Of a DNA stretch of 64,000 bases, positions 46,096 to 55,235 are shown one piece after another. Source of the DNA: Hanstruepera flava (lineage in GTDB: Bacteria > Bacteroidota > Bacteroidia > Flavobacteriales > Flavobacteriaceae); the NCBI RefSeq assembly GCF_023634025.1, contig NZ_JALJCW010000002.1, positions 434,001 through 498,000 of the forward strand. The letters are read 5' to 3'. Below the pieces are notes generated by a model. The model saw nothing but the letters and a program-made list of their open reading frames with translations. It ran no database searches and was not told where the DNA came from. Position 1 is the first letter of the stretch. Every line of letters starts with the position of its first letter. Position numbers and translations under genes: made by a program.

Positions 46096-47043
46096 TTACA
46101 AATTGATTTTTTCTTTTATCAAATAGCGTTTCTTATCCTGCTTAGTGCGAAGTATAATTTCACCAAGAAATCCAGCAACAAAAAACTGTGTTCCGATAAT
46201 CATGGTGGTCAAGGCAATATAGAATTGTGGACGTTGGGTAATTAGTCGGCCAGTAGGATTAAAAAACACTTTGTCAATACCTAAATATAATGCAAAAGCA
46301 AAACCGATGGTCAACATAACCACTCCCAGAGCACCAAATAAATGCATAGGCCTTCTGCCAAAACGGGATAAAAACCAAATGGTAATTAAATCGAGAAACC
46401 CGTTAATAAATCGGTCCATTCCAAACTTGGTTTCTCCATATTTTCTGGCTTGGTGCTTAACTACTTTTTCTCCAATGTTGCTAAAGCCAGCATTTTTGGC
46501 CAGAACAGGAATATAGCGATGCATTTCGCCATTAACATCAATGTTTTTTGTCACATTAATATGGTAAGCCTTTAGACCGCAGTTAAAATCATTAAGTTTA
46601 ACTCCTGAAGTTTTTCTGGCAGCCCAATTAAATAACTTGGAAGGCAAGTTTTTGGATAGTACAGAATCGTAACGTTTTTTCTTCCAACCAGAAACCATAT
46701 CATAATTATCATTAATTATCATATCGTATAATTCTGGTATTTCTTCGGGATTGTCTTGTAAATCGGCATCCATAGTAATAATAACATCACCTTGAGCCTT
46801 TTCAAAACCGGCATGTAGCGCCTGCGATTTACCAAAGTTTTTTAAAAAGCGAATGCCTTTAACATGGTCGTTACTTTTTGATAGTTGATTTATTTTTTCC
46901 CAGGAGCCATCTGTACTGCCATCATCGATAAAAATTATTTCATAAGAAAAATGATTGGATTGCATAACATTTACAATCCAATCATGTAATTCTTGTAAAG
47001 ACTCTTTTTCGTTAAGTAGTGGTATGACTACTGATATATTCAT
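46096..47043 (-). CDS. Family 2 glycosyltransferase, polyprenyl-phosphate type
   Basis: Protein of 315 residues: GT-A fold with IDDGSTDGSW and MDADLQDNPEEIPEL near 40-110, and two C-terminal membrane helices at about 230-255 and 268-295. The pattern matches the DPM1/GtrB/ArnC family, which moves a sugar from a nucleotide donor to undecaprenyl phosphate. It may provide lipid-linked sugar for envelope polysaccharide or lipid A change. It lies 40 bp after the DUF4199 gene and 78 bp before the phosphoglucomutase start; both are on the same strand. Confidence 0.92.
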   Translation of the reverse strand: MNISVVIPLLNEKESLQELHDWIVNVMQSNHFSYEIIFIDDGSTDGSWEKINQLSKSNDHVKGIRFLKNFGKSQALHAGFEKAQGDVIITMDADLQDNPEEIPELYDMIINDNYDMVSGWKKKRYDSVLSKNLPSKLFNWAARKTSGVKLNDFNCGLKAYHINVTKNIDVNGEMHRYIPVLAKNAGFSNIGEKVVKHQARKYGETKFGMDRFINGFLDLITIWFLSRFGRRPMHLFGALGVVMLTIGFAFALYLGIDKVFFNPTGRLITQRPQFYIALTTMIIGTQFFVAGFLGEIILRTKQDKKRYLIKEKINL

Positions 47044-47083
47044 TGAAATGATTTCTAAATTAGAAAATCAAAAATATAAAATA

Positions 47084-47605
47084 TTAATCTTGTGAGTTCG
47101 TTTTCATGACTAAACCTGCAATAGCAGACCAAATAAGTCCAAAAAAGGCACTTAAAGCAAGCCATAGCGCAGACCCTATAAATGGATTAGAAAACGTTTT
47201 GGCCATTTCCAAGCTTTTTTCTTTCATTTCTACAGGCATATTAGGGTCTTCTGCTATTTTTTCTTCAGCCATCTTCATCATTTCACCCATAAAATCAGGA
47301 TCAATAATATAATTAAAAACCAAGCCATAAATAGCATATACCAAAGCGCTAATTACAGCAATTACCATTCCTGTCTTTAAAGCCTCACTAAATGAAAGGC
47401 TATTAGCATTTGTTTTTTTGAATTGTCCAATAGCATAAAAAATAATTACAGGGAAGATAATGTAATATAGGTATTGAGGCCATTCTTTGCCTTCAAGTAA
47501 CATTCCTGTAACATACATAGCTATAGAAATTAAGATCATAATTGCCCCAAGAATCAAGCCGTAATTCATAGCAAATTTTCCAGGAGAGGGTTTTAGATTT
47601 TCCAT
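47084..47605 (-). CDS. DUF4199-type membrane protein
   Basis: Protein of 173 residues, four membrane helices (about 15-32, 40-57, 70-92 and 145-167). The N-terminus KFAMNYGLILGAIMILISIAMYVTG and SLSFSEALKTGMVIAVISALVYAIYGLVFNYIIDP fit the DUF4199 family of Bacteroidota, whose function is unknown. A long amphipathic stretch (MAEEKIAEDPNMPVEMKEKSLEMAKTF) sits between helices 3 and 4. Placed just ahead of the glycosyltransferase gene, a common neighbour pair in Flavobacteriia. Function cannot be inferred beyond a membrane role. Confidence 0.85.
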   Translation of the reverse strand: MENLKPSPGKFAMNYGLILGAIMILISIAMYVTGMLLEGKEWPQYLYYIIFPVIIFYAIGQFKKTNANSLSFSEALKTGMVIAVISALVYAIYGLVFNYIIDPDFMGEMMKMAEEKIAEDPNMPVEMKEKSLEMAKTFSNPFIGSALWLALSAFFGLIWSAIAGLVMKTNSQD

Positions 47606-47697
47606 TATTTTTGGTTTTAGTTAATTACAATGGGTTAGTAAACAAATATACCAAAACGTTACAGAAATTTGTAAATAATAAAAAAAACAAAAAAGTA

Positions 47698-47727
47698 TTG
47701 CAATTTTAGTAAAATTGCTTAAATTTG
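47698..47727 (+). promoter_or_regulatory. Promoter of the L31 gene
   Basis: TTG (47698-47700), 19-bp spacer, then TAAATTTG (47720-47727): complete match to the Bacteroidota promoter (TTG / TAnnTTTG). 38 bp before the L31 ATG. Confidence 0.85.
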
Positions 47728-47765
47728 CACCTCGAAAAAAAGTAAAGATTATAAAGCATTTAGCG

Positions 47766-48017
47766 ATGAAAAAAGATATACATCCAGAAAATTATAGAGT
47801 AGTAGCATTTAAAGACATGTCTAACGACGATGTTTTTTTAACAAAATCTACTGCAAACACTAGTGAAACTATTGAAGTTGATGGTGTTGAATACCCATTG
47901 GTAAAAATGGAAATCTCTAGAACATCTCATCCATATTATACTGGTAAATCTAAATTGGTAGATACTGCTGGACGTATTGATAAGTTTAAAACAAAATACG
48001 CTAAATTTAAAAAATAA
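47766..48017 (+). CDS. rpmE2: 50S ribosomal protein L31, type B
   Basis: Protein of 83 residues from the ATG at 47766 ([21 protein letters not shown]); a longer frame starts at a non-ATG codon within the promoter and is rejected. Family motifs [30 protein letters not shown] are present. No cysteine pairs, so it is the zinc-free B type rather than the zinc-binding A type. It belongs to the large ribosomal subunit and the bridge to the small one. Strong promoter and a separate terminator show it is a single-gene unit. Confidence 0.97.
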   Translation: MKKDIHPENYRVVAFKDMSNDDVFLTKSTANTSETIEVDGVEYPLVKMEISRTSHPYYTGKSKLVDTAGRIDKFKTKYAKFKK

Positions 48018-48040
48018 GTTTAGTTTAAAATATATTAGAA

Positions 48041-48070
48041 AAGCCTTTCAACTATTGAAAGGCTTTTTTT
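48041..48070 (+). terminator. Terminator of the L31 gene
   Basis: AAGCCTTTCAA / TTGAAAGGCTT with a 3-base loop and a T-tract. It lies between L31 and the GlmU-like gene. Confidence 0.9.
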
Positions 48071-48091
48071 ATTTTTACCAAAAGCATAACT

Positions 48092-49267
48092 ATGAACTAT
48101 ATACTTTTTGATGGTCCTTCGCGTAATAGTCTATTGCCATTTACATTTACCAGGCCTGTTGCAGATATTCGTGTTGGAATTTTGACCATACGTGAAAAAT
48201 GGGAGCGTTATTTAGAGTATACCACAACCACCATTACGGAAGAATACTTATCTGATAAGTATCCTATGGTAGAGTTATCAGAAAATGTTCTTATAAACGC
48301 TTCGTATTTGCCAAATCAAGAATTAGCTGAAATGATTAAAGGCCTTGGTGAAAATCAAGCTATTTTTAAAGAGGAAGATGTCATAGCGTTTTTCACTAAA
48401 GACACACAAGAGGATGTGGATTTTGAAAGCTATGAAGCCATTGAATACCATGATGAAATTCTGAAAATTGAAAACACTTGGGATATTTTTACTAAAAACG
48501 GAGAGGCTATTGCTGAAGATTTTGAACTTTTAACTAAAGGAAGACAGTCGGCAGTAATTCCTAAATCGGTTAATACAATAAAAGCTGAACACATTTTTAT
48601 TGAAGAAGGTGCGTCATTAGAGTTTGTAACTCTAAATGCTACCAATGGACCAATTTATATTGGTAAAGGTTCTGAAATTATGGAAGGTAGTATTATTCGT
48701 GGACCTTTTGCGTTATGTGATCATGCTACTGTAAAAATGGGGGCTAAAATTTATGGTCCAACTACAGTTGGACCATATAGTAAAGTTGGTGGAGAGGTTA
48801 CTAATTCGGTTCTTTTTGGATATTCAAATAAAGGTCATGATGGTTATTTGGGGAACTCTGTGCTAGGAGAGTGGTGTAATTTAGGTGCAGACACTAACAA
48901 TTCCAATTTAAAAAACAACTATGCTCATGTTAGGCTTTGGAATTACGAAACTGAAAATTTTGCAAAAACAGGCTTACAATTTTGCGGGCTTATGATGGGT
49001 GATCATAGCAAGTGTGGTATTAACACCATGTTTAACACTGGAACGGTAGTAGGTGTAAGTGCTAATATTTTTGGCAGTGGATTTCCAAGAAATTTTGTCC
49101 CCAGTTTTTCATGGGGAGGCAATAGTGGTTTTACCACATATTTAACAAAAAAAGCCTTTGAAGTGGCTGAAGTTGTTATGGCAAGAAGAGATATTGAGTT
49201 TACTGAACAAGATGCAGCTATTTTAGAACATGTGTTTGAGGAAACCAAAAAATTCAGGCGCGATTAA
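48092..49267 (+). CDS. GlmU-like sugar nucleotidyltransferase (Bacteroidota type)
   Basis: Protein of 391 residues. Opens NYILFDGPSRNSLLPFTFTRPVADIRVGIL, a nucleotidyltransferase-like N-terminus, followed by a left-handed beta-helix of hexapeptide units (about 180-370; IEEGASLEF, IYIGKGSEIMEGSIIRGPF, VKMGAKIYGPTTVGPYSKVGGEV, LGEWCNLGADTNNSNLKNNYAHVR). It matches the alternative GlmU family of Bacteroidota thought to make UDP-GlcNAc for cell wall and lipid A. In this family the first domain lacks the classical GGxGTR pattern. Convergent with the substrate-binding lipoprotein gene, with stop codons directly adjacent. Confidence 0.9.
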   Translation: MNYILFDGPSRNSLLPFTFTRPVADIRVGILTIREKWERYLEYTTTTITEEYLSDKYPMVELSENVLINASYLPNQELAEMIKGLGENQAIFKEEDVIAFFTKDTQEDVDFESYEAIEYHDEILKIENTWDIFTKNGEAIAEDFELLTKGRQSAVIPKSVNTIKAEHIFIEEGASLEFVTLNATNGPIYIGKGSEIMEGSIIRGPFALCDHATVKMGAKIYGPTTVGPYSKVGGEVTNSVLFGYSNKGHDGYLGNSVLGEWCNLGADTNNSNLKNNYAHVRLWNYETENFAKTGLQFCGLMMGDHSKCGINTMFNTGTVVGVSANIFGSGFPRNFVPSFSWGGNSGFTTYLTKKAFEVAEVVMARRDIEFTEQDAAILEHVFEETKKFRRD

Positions 49268-50848
49268 TTACTTTTTTTTTACATGCTTTAACTCCAATAG
49301 ATTGATTGGGTTAATGCCTAACCCGTTTACATTTTTTCTAGTAAAACGAACCACTTCATCATAAAACAGGGGTACTATTGGCGCTTCCTGCATTATTAAG
49401 CTGTCCATTTCGCTGTATAAAACTTCTCTCTCTACAGTATTGGTTTCCATAAATGCTTGTTCATACCAACTGTCAAAAGTTTCGTTTTTATAATGTGTGT
49501 AATTTGGGCCGTTTGGAGCAAAATTTTTACTGTAATAGAGAGAAAGATAGTTTTCGGCATCTGGATAGTCTGCAACCCAACTGGCTCTAAATAAATCTAA
49601 TTTACCGTTTGCTTTGGCATCTTTTAGGCTAGAAGCAGGAATAACATCGACATTAACCTGTAATCCAGTTTTTTGTAATTCACGCTGAATATATTCACAA
49701 AAACTCAAGTAGTTACTAGTTGTTGAAATACTAATTTCAGGGGATGCTATTCCGGTTTTCGTTTTGAAATTATTGACTAATTTTTTTGCTTTTTCTGGAT
49801 TATATTTAAAACCTATGTTGGGGTTATAACCTGGTAAACCTTTTGGGATAAAGCCACCAGATGCAGGTATTCCAATCCCGTTGCGTAAATAAAGCATCAT
49901 TTTTTCTCTATCAAAGCCAATATTTATGGCTTTGCGTATGAGTTCAGATTGTATTTCGGTAACATGAGATTCCATAAAGAACCCTAAATATTCTGTATTC
50001 AAATATGGGCCTCGTATCATATTAACATCTTTATTATAGGTGTCTCGTAATTCACCTTTTGCTGTCAATAATTCATCTTTATATGAGGCGTCTAATCCAG
50101 AAACATAATCTATGTTACCTTGGGCAAACTGTAAAAATTCACTTTGTTTGTCAGGCAAAAAAGTTATGGCGACAGCTTCTAAATAGGGCAGATTATTTCC
50201 ATGTTCATCTTTTTCGAAGTAAAACTCATTTTTTCTAAAAACTAATTTTAAATTTTCTTCCCAACGCTTAAATTGAAATGGTCCAGTGCCGATTGGGTTA
50301 GATCTAAATTCATTTCCATAATATTCTATCGCTTCTCTGGGAACAACAGAACAGTACTTCATAGTTAGTAAGCCTAAAAAAGCAGGGAAGGGTTGTTTTA
50401 ACTGGATTTGAAAAGTAGAATCGTTAACGGCTTTAAAGTCTTTAACCTTATTAAGCACCCAACTACCTGGAGAAGCTAAATTAGGGTCTTTAATTCTGTT
50501 AAAACTATATGCAAAATCTTGAGCTTTAACAGTACGTGTGGAATCCTTGCCAAATATTTTGTGTTTATGAAAATAGACGTCATTTCTTAAATGAAACGTA
50601 TAAAAAAGCGCATCTTCAGAAATCACCCAATCTTTAGCTATACAAGGTAAAACTTGAAGCTCGTTGTTAACTTGAACCAAACCATTAAACAATTGATTAG
50701 TAGCCCAAATATCTGATAAGTCTTTTGAGAATGCAGGGTCTAATGAGCTGATATTTTTATGCTCATTGTATCTAAAAACATTAAGAGAATCTTCTTTTTT
50801 TGATGAGCAACCGATAAAAAGTAAGAAAATTATGAATTGATATTTCAT
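49268..50848 (-). CDS. Peptide-type ABC transporter substrate-binding lipoprotein
   Basis: Protein of 526 residues. Lipobox LFIGC (Cys14) at the end of MKYQFIIFLLFIGCSSKK. Family 5 solute-binding protein motifs: LDPAFSKDLSDIWATNQLFNGLV near the start, WVISEDALFYTFHLRNDVYFH, AQDFAYSFNRI and GTGPFQFKRW. OppA/DppA-like proteins catch oligopeptides or nickel complexes for an ABC importer. No permease genes are adjacent here, so its partner must lie elsewhere. Its stop codon abuts that of the GlmU-like gene. Confidence 0.93.
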   Translation of the reverse strand: MKYQFIIFLLFIGCSSKKEDSLNVFRYNEHKNISSLDPAFSKDLSDIWATNQLFNGLVQVNNELQVLPCIAKDWVISEDALFYTFHLRNDVYFHKHKIFGKDSTRTVKAQDFAYSFNRIKDPNLASPGSWVLNKVKDFKAVNDSTFQIQLKQPFPAFLGLLTMKYCSVVPREAIEYYGNEFRSNPIGTGPFQFKRWEENLKLVFRKNEFYFEKDEHGNNLPYLEAVAITFLPDKQSEFLQFAQGNIDYVSGLDASYKDELLTAKGELRDTYNKDVNMIRGPYLNTEYLGFFMESHVTEIQSELIRKAINIGFDREKMMLYLRNGIGIPASGGFIPKGLPGYNPNIGFKYNPEKAKKLVNNFKTKTGIASPEISISTTSNYLSFCEYIQRELQKTGLQVNVDVIPASSLKDAKANGKLDLFRASWVADYPDAENYLSLYYSKNFAPNGPNYTHYKNETFDSWYEQAFMETNTVEREVLYSEMDSLIMQEAPIVPLFYDEVVRFTRKNVNGLGINPINLLELKHVKKK

Positions 50849-50904
50849 TTTATTGCCTAAAAAAGCATATATTTAGTAGTTATTAATCTATAAAATTTAA
50901 AAAT

Positions 50905-51750
50905 ATGAAAAAAAATTACATCTTATTTCTATTTGCACTTTTAACTATAGGTGTTACAAACGCTCAGGTTACTCTCACGCAATCTGTAGATCCGGTTAAT
51001 GTAACAGATGGAGGTGTAGCTTGTTGGAATAATGGTAATGGCGAATATCGTGAAAACTCTTTTATGAGAGCATATAATTTGGCTGATTTTGGTATTACTG
51101 AAGCTTTTGATGTTACTTCTGTTGAATATGGACAAGGTGCAGCCGATGATGGAAAAGAAATAACACTTAATATATATACTGCAACTTCAGATGATTTAAA
51201 TACAGCTACACTTACGTTGGTGGGTACAGCTACACATACATCCGCTGCAGCCGATGATTTAACATTGGTTAGTGTTGCGCTTTCAGCTAGTATACCAGCC
51301 AATTCAACAATTGCTTTTGAGGTTTTAGCAGGAGATAGTGGAACAAATACTGGAGAAACTTTTTTTCCTGGTATTAACGCTGCTGGAGAAAATGATGACA
51401 GTTACTTAATGTCTGCTTCATGTAATATTAATGTACCGACTACCACTACTGTTGTTGGTTTTCCAGACAATCAGTATGTTATGAACGTGGTTGGTAACCT
51501 TTTAAGCGTAGACGAGTTTGAAATGAGCCAAATATCTGTCACTCCAAATCCTGCAACAGATTTTATTAATATTGAAATTCCAAACAACAGTTTAAACTTT
51601 GTTTCTGAACTGTATGACATTACTGGAAAGCAGGTTTTAAGAAAAGAAAATTTAGAAACACTTGATGTATCCCAATTAAAAACAGGAGTTTATATTTTAA
51701 GAATTAAAACAGACAATGGTATTGTTTCTAGAAGAATTATAAAAGAATAA
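50905..51750 (+). CDS. Secreted protein with T9SS type A sorting domain
   Basis: Protein of 281 residues. Signal peptide MKKNYILFLFALLTIGVTNAQ, a beta-rich body with repeated Ala/Thr/Asp stretches and a C-terminal T9SS sorting domain from about 205: ISVTPNPATDFINIEIP, ELYDITGKQVL, TLDVSQLKTGVYILRI and RRIIKE. The body gives no match I can name. It starts 56 bp from the divergent lipoprotein gene and is followed by a strong terminator. It is likely secreted to the cell surface. Confidence 0.85.
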   Translation: MKKNYILFLFALLTIGVTNAQVTLTQSVDPVNVTDGGVACWNNGNGEYRENSFMRAYNLADFGITEAFDVTSVEYGQGAADDGKEITLNIYTATSDDLNTATLTLVGTATHTSAAADDLTLVSVALSASIPANSTIAFEVLAGDSGTNTGETFFPGINAAGENDDSYLMSASCNINVPTTTTVVGFPDNQYVMNVVGNLLSVDEFEMSQISVTPNPATDFINIEIPNNSLNFVSELYDITGKQVLRKENLETLDVSQLKTGVYILRIKTDNGIVSRRIIKE

Positions 51751-51780
51751 AACAACACGTTGAATTTAAAACTTTTAAAA

Positions 51781-51811
51781 GGGCACTTTATTAATAAAGT
51801 GCCCTTTTTTT
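51781..51811 (+). terminator. Terminator after the T9SS protein gene
   Basis: GGGCACTTTA / TAAAGTGCCC with a 4-base loop and seven T. A -7-like box TAAATTTG (51813-51820) for mtaB begins right after it. Confidence 0.93.
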
Positions 51812-51812
51812 G

Positions 51813-51820
51813 TAAATTTG
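51813..51820 (+). promoter_or_regulatory. -7 box of mtaB
   Basis: TAAATTTG, full match to TAnnTTTG, 26 bp before the GTG start of mtaB. The upstream -33 region would fall inside the preceding terminator hairpin. Confidence 0.5.
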
Positions 51821-51846
51821 CATCCATTTTGAAAACTATTTAATAA

Positions 51847-53172
51847 GTGCGCAAAAAAGTAGCTTTTTATACATTAGGCTGTAAACTTAATTTTTCTGAA
51901 ACGTCAACAATTGCTAGAAATTTTGTTAACGAAGGCTTTGATAGGGTGGATTTTTCTGAAGCAGCAGATATTTACGTGATTAACACTTGCTCGGTTACTG
52001 AAAATGCCGATAAGCGTTTTAAAAACATCGTAAAGCAGGCTCAAAGTAAAAACCCAGAAGCTTTTATAGCGGCTGTTGGTTGTTATGCGCAATTAAAGCC
52101 TCAAGCCCTAGCAGATGTTAATGGCGTGGATTTAGTTTTGGGCGCAACAGAAAAATTTAAAATTACCGATTATCTAAACGACCTTTCTAAAAACGATATG
52201 GGAGAGGTACACTCTTGCGAGATACAAGAAGCTGATTTTTATGTGGGAAGCTATTCATTTGGAGATAGAACCAGGGCTTTTTTAAAGGTGCAAGATGGAT
52301 GCGATTATAAGTGTACATACTGCACGATTCCTTTAGCTAGAGGAATTTCACGTAGCGATACTGTAGAAAATGTTGTTAACAATGCAAAAAAAATTGCTTC
52401 TCAAAATATCAAGGAAATTGTTCTAACAGGTGTTAATATTGGTGACTATGGGAAAGGAGAATTTGGTAACAAAAAGCATGAGCACACGTTTTTGGATTTA
52501 GTTTCTGAATTGGATAAGGTTGAAGGTATAGAGCGTTTAAGAATATCTTCAATAGAACCTAATTTGCTTAAAAACGAAACTATTGAGCTTGTAGCCAATT
52601 CTAATTCTTTTGTGCCTCATTTTCATGTGCCATTACAAAGTGGAAGTGACGCTGTTTTGAAGCGTATGAAGCGTCGTTATTTAAGTAGGTTGTATGTTGA
52701 CCGTGTGAATAAGATTAAAGAAGTCATGCCTAATGCTTGTATTGGAGTTGATGTTATAGTAGGCTTTCCAGGTGAATCTGACGACGATTTTTTAGAAACC
52801 TACAATTTTTTAAATGAGCTAGATATTTCTTATCTACATGTTTTTACCTATTCTGAACGACCAAATACAGCAGCTGCAGAAATGGGCAATGTAGTTCCAA
52901 AAAACATTCGCTCAAAGCGCAGTAAAATGTTGAGAGGACTGTCAGTTAAAAAACGCCGTGCTTTTTATGAAAGCCAAATTGGTAAAAAGCGTTCAGTCTT
53001 GTTTGAAGGTGAAAATAAAGAAGGTTATATTTTAGGTTTTACTGAAAACTATGTAAAGGTTAAAACGCCTTGGAATCCAGAACTCGTTAATACAATTCAT
53101 GAAGTTGAACTGCATGAAATAGACGAAGACGGATTGGTTAGAATAGAATTGATAAAGGAGTTGGTGGTTTAA
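51847..53172 (+). CDS. mtaB: tRNA t6A37 methylthiotransferase MtaB
   Basis: Protein of 441 residues with a GTG start at 51847. N-terminal MTTase domain cysteines: GCKLNFSE, INTCSVTE and AVGCYAQL. The radical SAM motif is CDYKCTYC (CxxxCxxC) near 150-160, followed by a TIM-barrel region with VPLQSGSDAVLKRMKRRY, and a C-terminal TRAM domain. MtaB adds the 2-methylthio group to t6A at position 37 of tRNAs reading ANN codons. The hydrolase and lytic transglycosylase genes follow on the same strand. Convergent with the small GNAT-like gene, with a 2-bp gap. Confidence 0.95.
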   Translation: MRKKVAFYTLGCKLNFSETSTIARNFVNEGFDRVDFSEAADIYVINTCSVTENADKRFKNIVKQAQSKNPEAFIAAVGCYAQLKPQALADVNGVDLVLGATEKFKITDYLNDLSKNDMGEVHSCEIQEADFYVGSYSFGDRTRAFLKVQDGCDYKCTYCTIPLARGISRSDTVENVVNNAKKIASQNIKEIVLTGVNIGDYGKGEFGNKKHEHTFLDLVSELDKVEGIERLRISSIEPNLLKNETIELVANSNSFVPHFHVPLQSGSDAVLKRMKRRYLSRLYVDRVNKIKEVMPNACIGVDVIVGFPGESDDDFLETYNFLNELDISYLHVFTYSERPNTAAAEMGNVVPKNIRSKRSKMLRGLSVKKRRAFYESQIGKKRSVLFEGENKEGYILGFTENYVKVKTPWNPELVNTIHEVELHEIDEDGLVRIELIKELVV

Positions 53173-53174
53173 AA

Positions 53175-53477
53175 TTAGATTCTAACACCCACTGGAAGCA
53201 TACTTTTATATTGCCTGTTTTTTCGTATAAATTTAGCAATTTCAGGACTGGTGGGAACGACGCTTAAGTTGCGGTCTTCAATATGCTTTAAAACGGCTAC
53301 AATAAATTCATTTTGAAACGTTTCAGAGTAGATTGATTCGGGTATTATAAGTTTAGTCAGGAAAATTTTACGTTCTTGAAGTGAATATTCAATTTTAGCA
53401 AGGTTATCTTCAAATTTCAATTCAAACTGACGTAAAAAGTCATTGTCTATAAGTTCATGTGCTTCAATCATAATCAT
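53175..53477 (-). CDS. Small GNAT-like protein, degenerate
   Basis: Protein of 100 residues. The order of beta strands and the ending NLSVVPTSPEIAKFIRKNRQYKSMLP resembles the short Acetyltransf_CG (YidJ-like) GNAT family, whose last part normally reads VVPLCPFVxxYI. The acetyl-CoA loop (usually RGRGxA) is missing; YSETFQNEF stands there instead. It may therefore not bind acetyl-CoA. Cytoplasmic, no signal. A -7 box TACTTTTG is at 53537-53544 on the minus strand. Convergent with mtaB with a 2-bp gap. The exact role is unknown. Confidence 0.7.
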   Translation of the reverse strand: MIMIEAHELIDNDFLRQFELKFEDNLAKIEYSLQERKIFLTKLIIPESIYSETFQNEFIVAVLKHIEDRNLSVVPTSPEIAKFIRKNRQYKSMLPVGVRI

Positions 53478-53589
53478 ATACTTTTATTCAATGGAATTAT
53501 AAGGAGTGTCCACTATTTTTCAATAGTTTTGTAACGCAAAAGTACAAAAAAATATTGTTATTTTAAATAATTAGCTGCCTTAATGCCTT

Positions 53590-54261
53590 ATGAATCAAGA
53601 ATTAATACACGTCTATTTTATGCCGGGAATGGCAGCGAGCCCAAAAATATTTGAAAATATTAAACTACCCGAAAGTCAGTTTAAAATGCACTTTTTGGAG
53701 TGGATAATACCAAATAAAAAGGAATCAATACAAGATTATGCTTTACGAATAGCTAAAGATATCAAACATGATAATCCTGTACTTATTGGTGTTTCATTCG
53801 GAGGGGTTTTAGTTCAAGAGATAAGCAAACATATTAATGCATCGAGATTAATTGTAATTTCCAGTGTGTGTTCTAAACATGAGTTGCCCAAACGTATGAA
53901 AATTGCACGTAAAACTAAAGCATATGCTATTGCGCCTACAAGTGTTGCGAGTAAAATTGAAGTGTTTGCAAAATATGCTTTTGGATCTAACGTAAAAAAG
54001 CGTTTAGACCTTTATAAGATGTATCTATCGGTTAACGATAAGCGTTATTTAGATTGGGCAATTAAAGAGATGGTTTGCTGGAATCAAGAGAAAGTACCAG
54101 AAAACGTAATACATATCCATGGAGAGAACGATATGGTCTTTCCTCATTCTTATATACATAAATGTATTACAATCAAGGGCGGCACACATATTATGATTCT
54201 CAATAAATTTAGGTGGTTTAATGAGAATTTACCGAAACTTATTTTAGAAGGTCATCTGTAA
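53590..54261 (+). CDS. Small alpha/beta hydrolase-like protein
   Basis: Protein of 223 residues with no signal. It has an alpha/beta hydrolase pattern: oxyanion region HVYFMPGMAASPKIF, nucleophile Ser in GVSFGGVLV (about 74-82), a possible acid in HGENDMVFP and a His in GGTHIMIL near the end. The overall length is short for the fold, so it lacks a cap domain. Substrate unknown; might be an esterase or thioesterase. The lytic transglycosylase gene starts 44 bp later on the same strand. Confidence 0.82.
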   Translation: MNQELIHVYFMPGMAASPKIFENIKLPESQFKMHFLEWIIPNKKESIQDYALRIAKDIKHDNPVLIGVSFGGVLVQEISKHINASRLIVISSVCSKHELPKRMKIARKTKAYAIAPTSVASKIEVFAKYAFGSNVKKRLDLYKMYLSVNDKRYLDWAIKEMVCWNQEKVPENVIHIHGENDMVFPHSYIHKCITIKGGTHIMILNKFRWFNENLPKLILEGHL

Positions 54262-54305
54262 ACAATAGCGTTTTTTTTCATAACTTTAATGAAAAATTCC
54301 CCTCA

Positions 54306-55235
54306 ATGAAAACTATAAAAAACATATTGGCTTTATTTGGATTAATGGCACTAGCAGGAATCTTTATTTTTGCATTGCAAGATGCACCAAGTGATGAAAA
54401 TTTTGAAAAGAAACTAATAAACGATTACAATGTTTATGCATTACAAGTTCCTGATAATTTGAATTTTGCGGGAGAACAGCTGCCTCTCGATAACCCAGAT
54501 ATTTATGAGCGCATGGATAGGGAGTTATTGGTTAATACCTATTGGCAGTCTAACGGATTGCTTATGTTTAAAAGAGCGCATAAATATTTCCCAGTAATTG
54601 AGCCTATTTTAAAGAAAAATGGAATTCCAGATGATTTTAAATACCTCGCTGTTATTGAAAGTGGTTTGTTAAATGTGGTCTCACCAGCGGGAGCACGTGG
54701 AGTATGGCAAATAATGCCCAAGACAGGAAGAGAATTTGGATTAGAAGTGAATGATAATGTTGATGAACGCTATCATTTAGAAATGGCAACAGAAGCTGCC
54801 TGTAAGTATTTAAAAGAGTCTAAAGATAAATTGGGTTCTTGGACGTTGGCAGCTGCGGCATACAATGCTGGTATGTCAGGTATTTCTAGACGTTTGGAGG
54901 ACCAAAATGTATCCAATTATTACGATTTGCTTCTTGGCGAAGAGACAGGGCGTTATATGTTTAGAATTGTTGCGCTTAAGGAGATATTATCACATCCTAA
55001 CAAATACGGTTTTAACTTTAGAACTAAAGATTTATATACTGAAGTCCCAACTTATAAATTGGCTGTAGATACAGCTGTTACCGACTTTACTGCATTTGCT
55101 GAAAAATTCAATATTAATTATAAAATTCTAAAAATTCACAACCCTTGGTTACGTGAACCGCATTTAAATAATAAATCCAGAAAACAGTATTATATCGAAA
55201 TTCCGAAAGAAGGATATTATTCAACTAATCCTTAA
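54306..55235 (+). CDS. Lytic murein transglycosylase (SLT-type)
   Basis: Protein of 309 residues. N-terminal anchor or signal MKTIKNILALFGLMALAGIFIFA. The SLT domain (about 100-225) holds the catalytic Glu in LAVIESGLLNVVSPAGARGVWQIMP and the downstream AAAYNAGMSGISR. It cleaves peptidoglycan with formation of 1,6-anhydro-muramic ends. The last part (TYKLAVDTAVTDFTAFAEKFNINYKILKIHNPWLRE) resembles a degenerate LysM or MltD C-terminus. Its stop TAA overlaps the ATG of the cardiolipin synthase gene by one base, so they are coupled. Confidence 0.92.
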   Translation: MKTIKNILALFGLMALAGIFIFALQDAPSDENFEKKLINDYNVYALQVPDNLNFAGEQLPLDNPDIYERMDRELLVNTYWQSNGLLMFKRAHKYFPVIEPILKKNGIPDDFKYLAVIESGLLNVVSPAGARGVWQIMPKTGREFGLEVNDNVDERYHLEMATEAACKYLKESKDKLGSWTLAAAAYNAGMSGISRRLEDQNVSNYYDLLLGEETGRYMFRIVALKEILSHPNKYGFNFRTKDLYTEVPTYKLAVDTAVTDFTAFAEKFNINYKILKIHNPWLREPHLNNKSRKQYYIEIPKEGYYSTNP

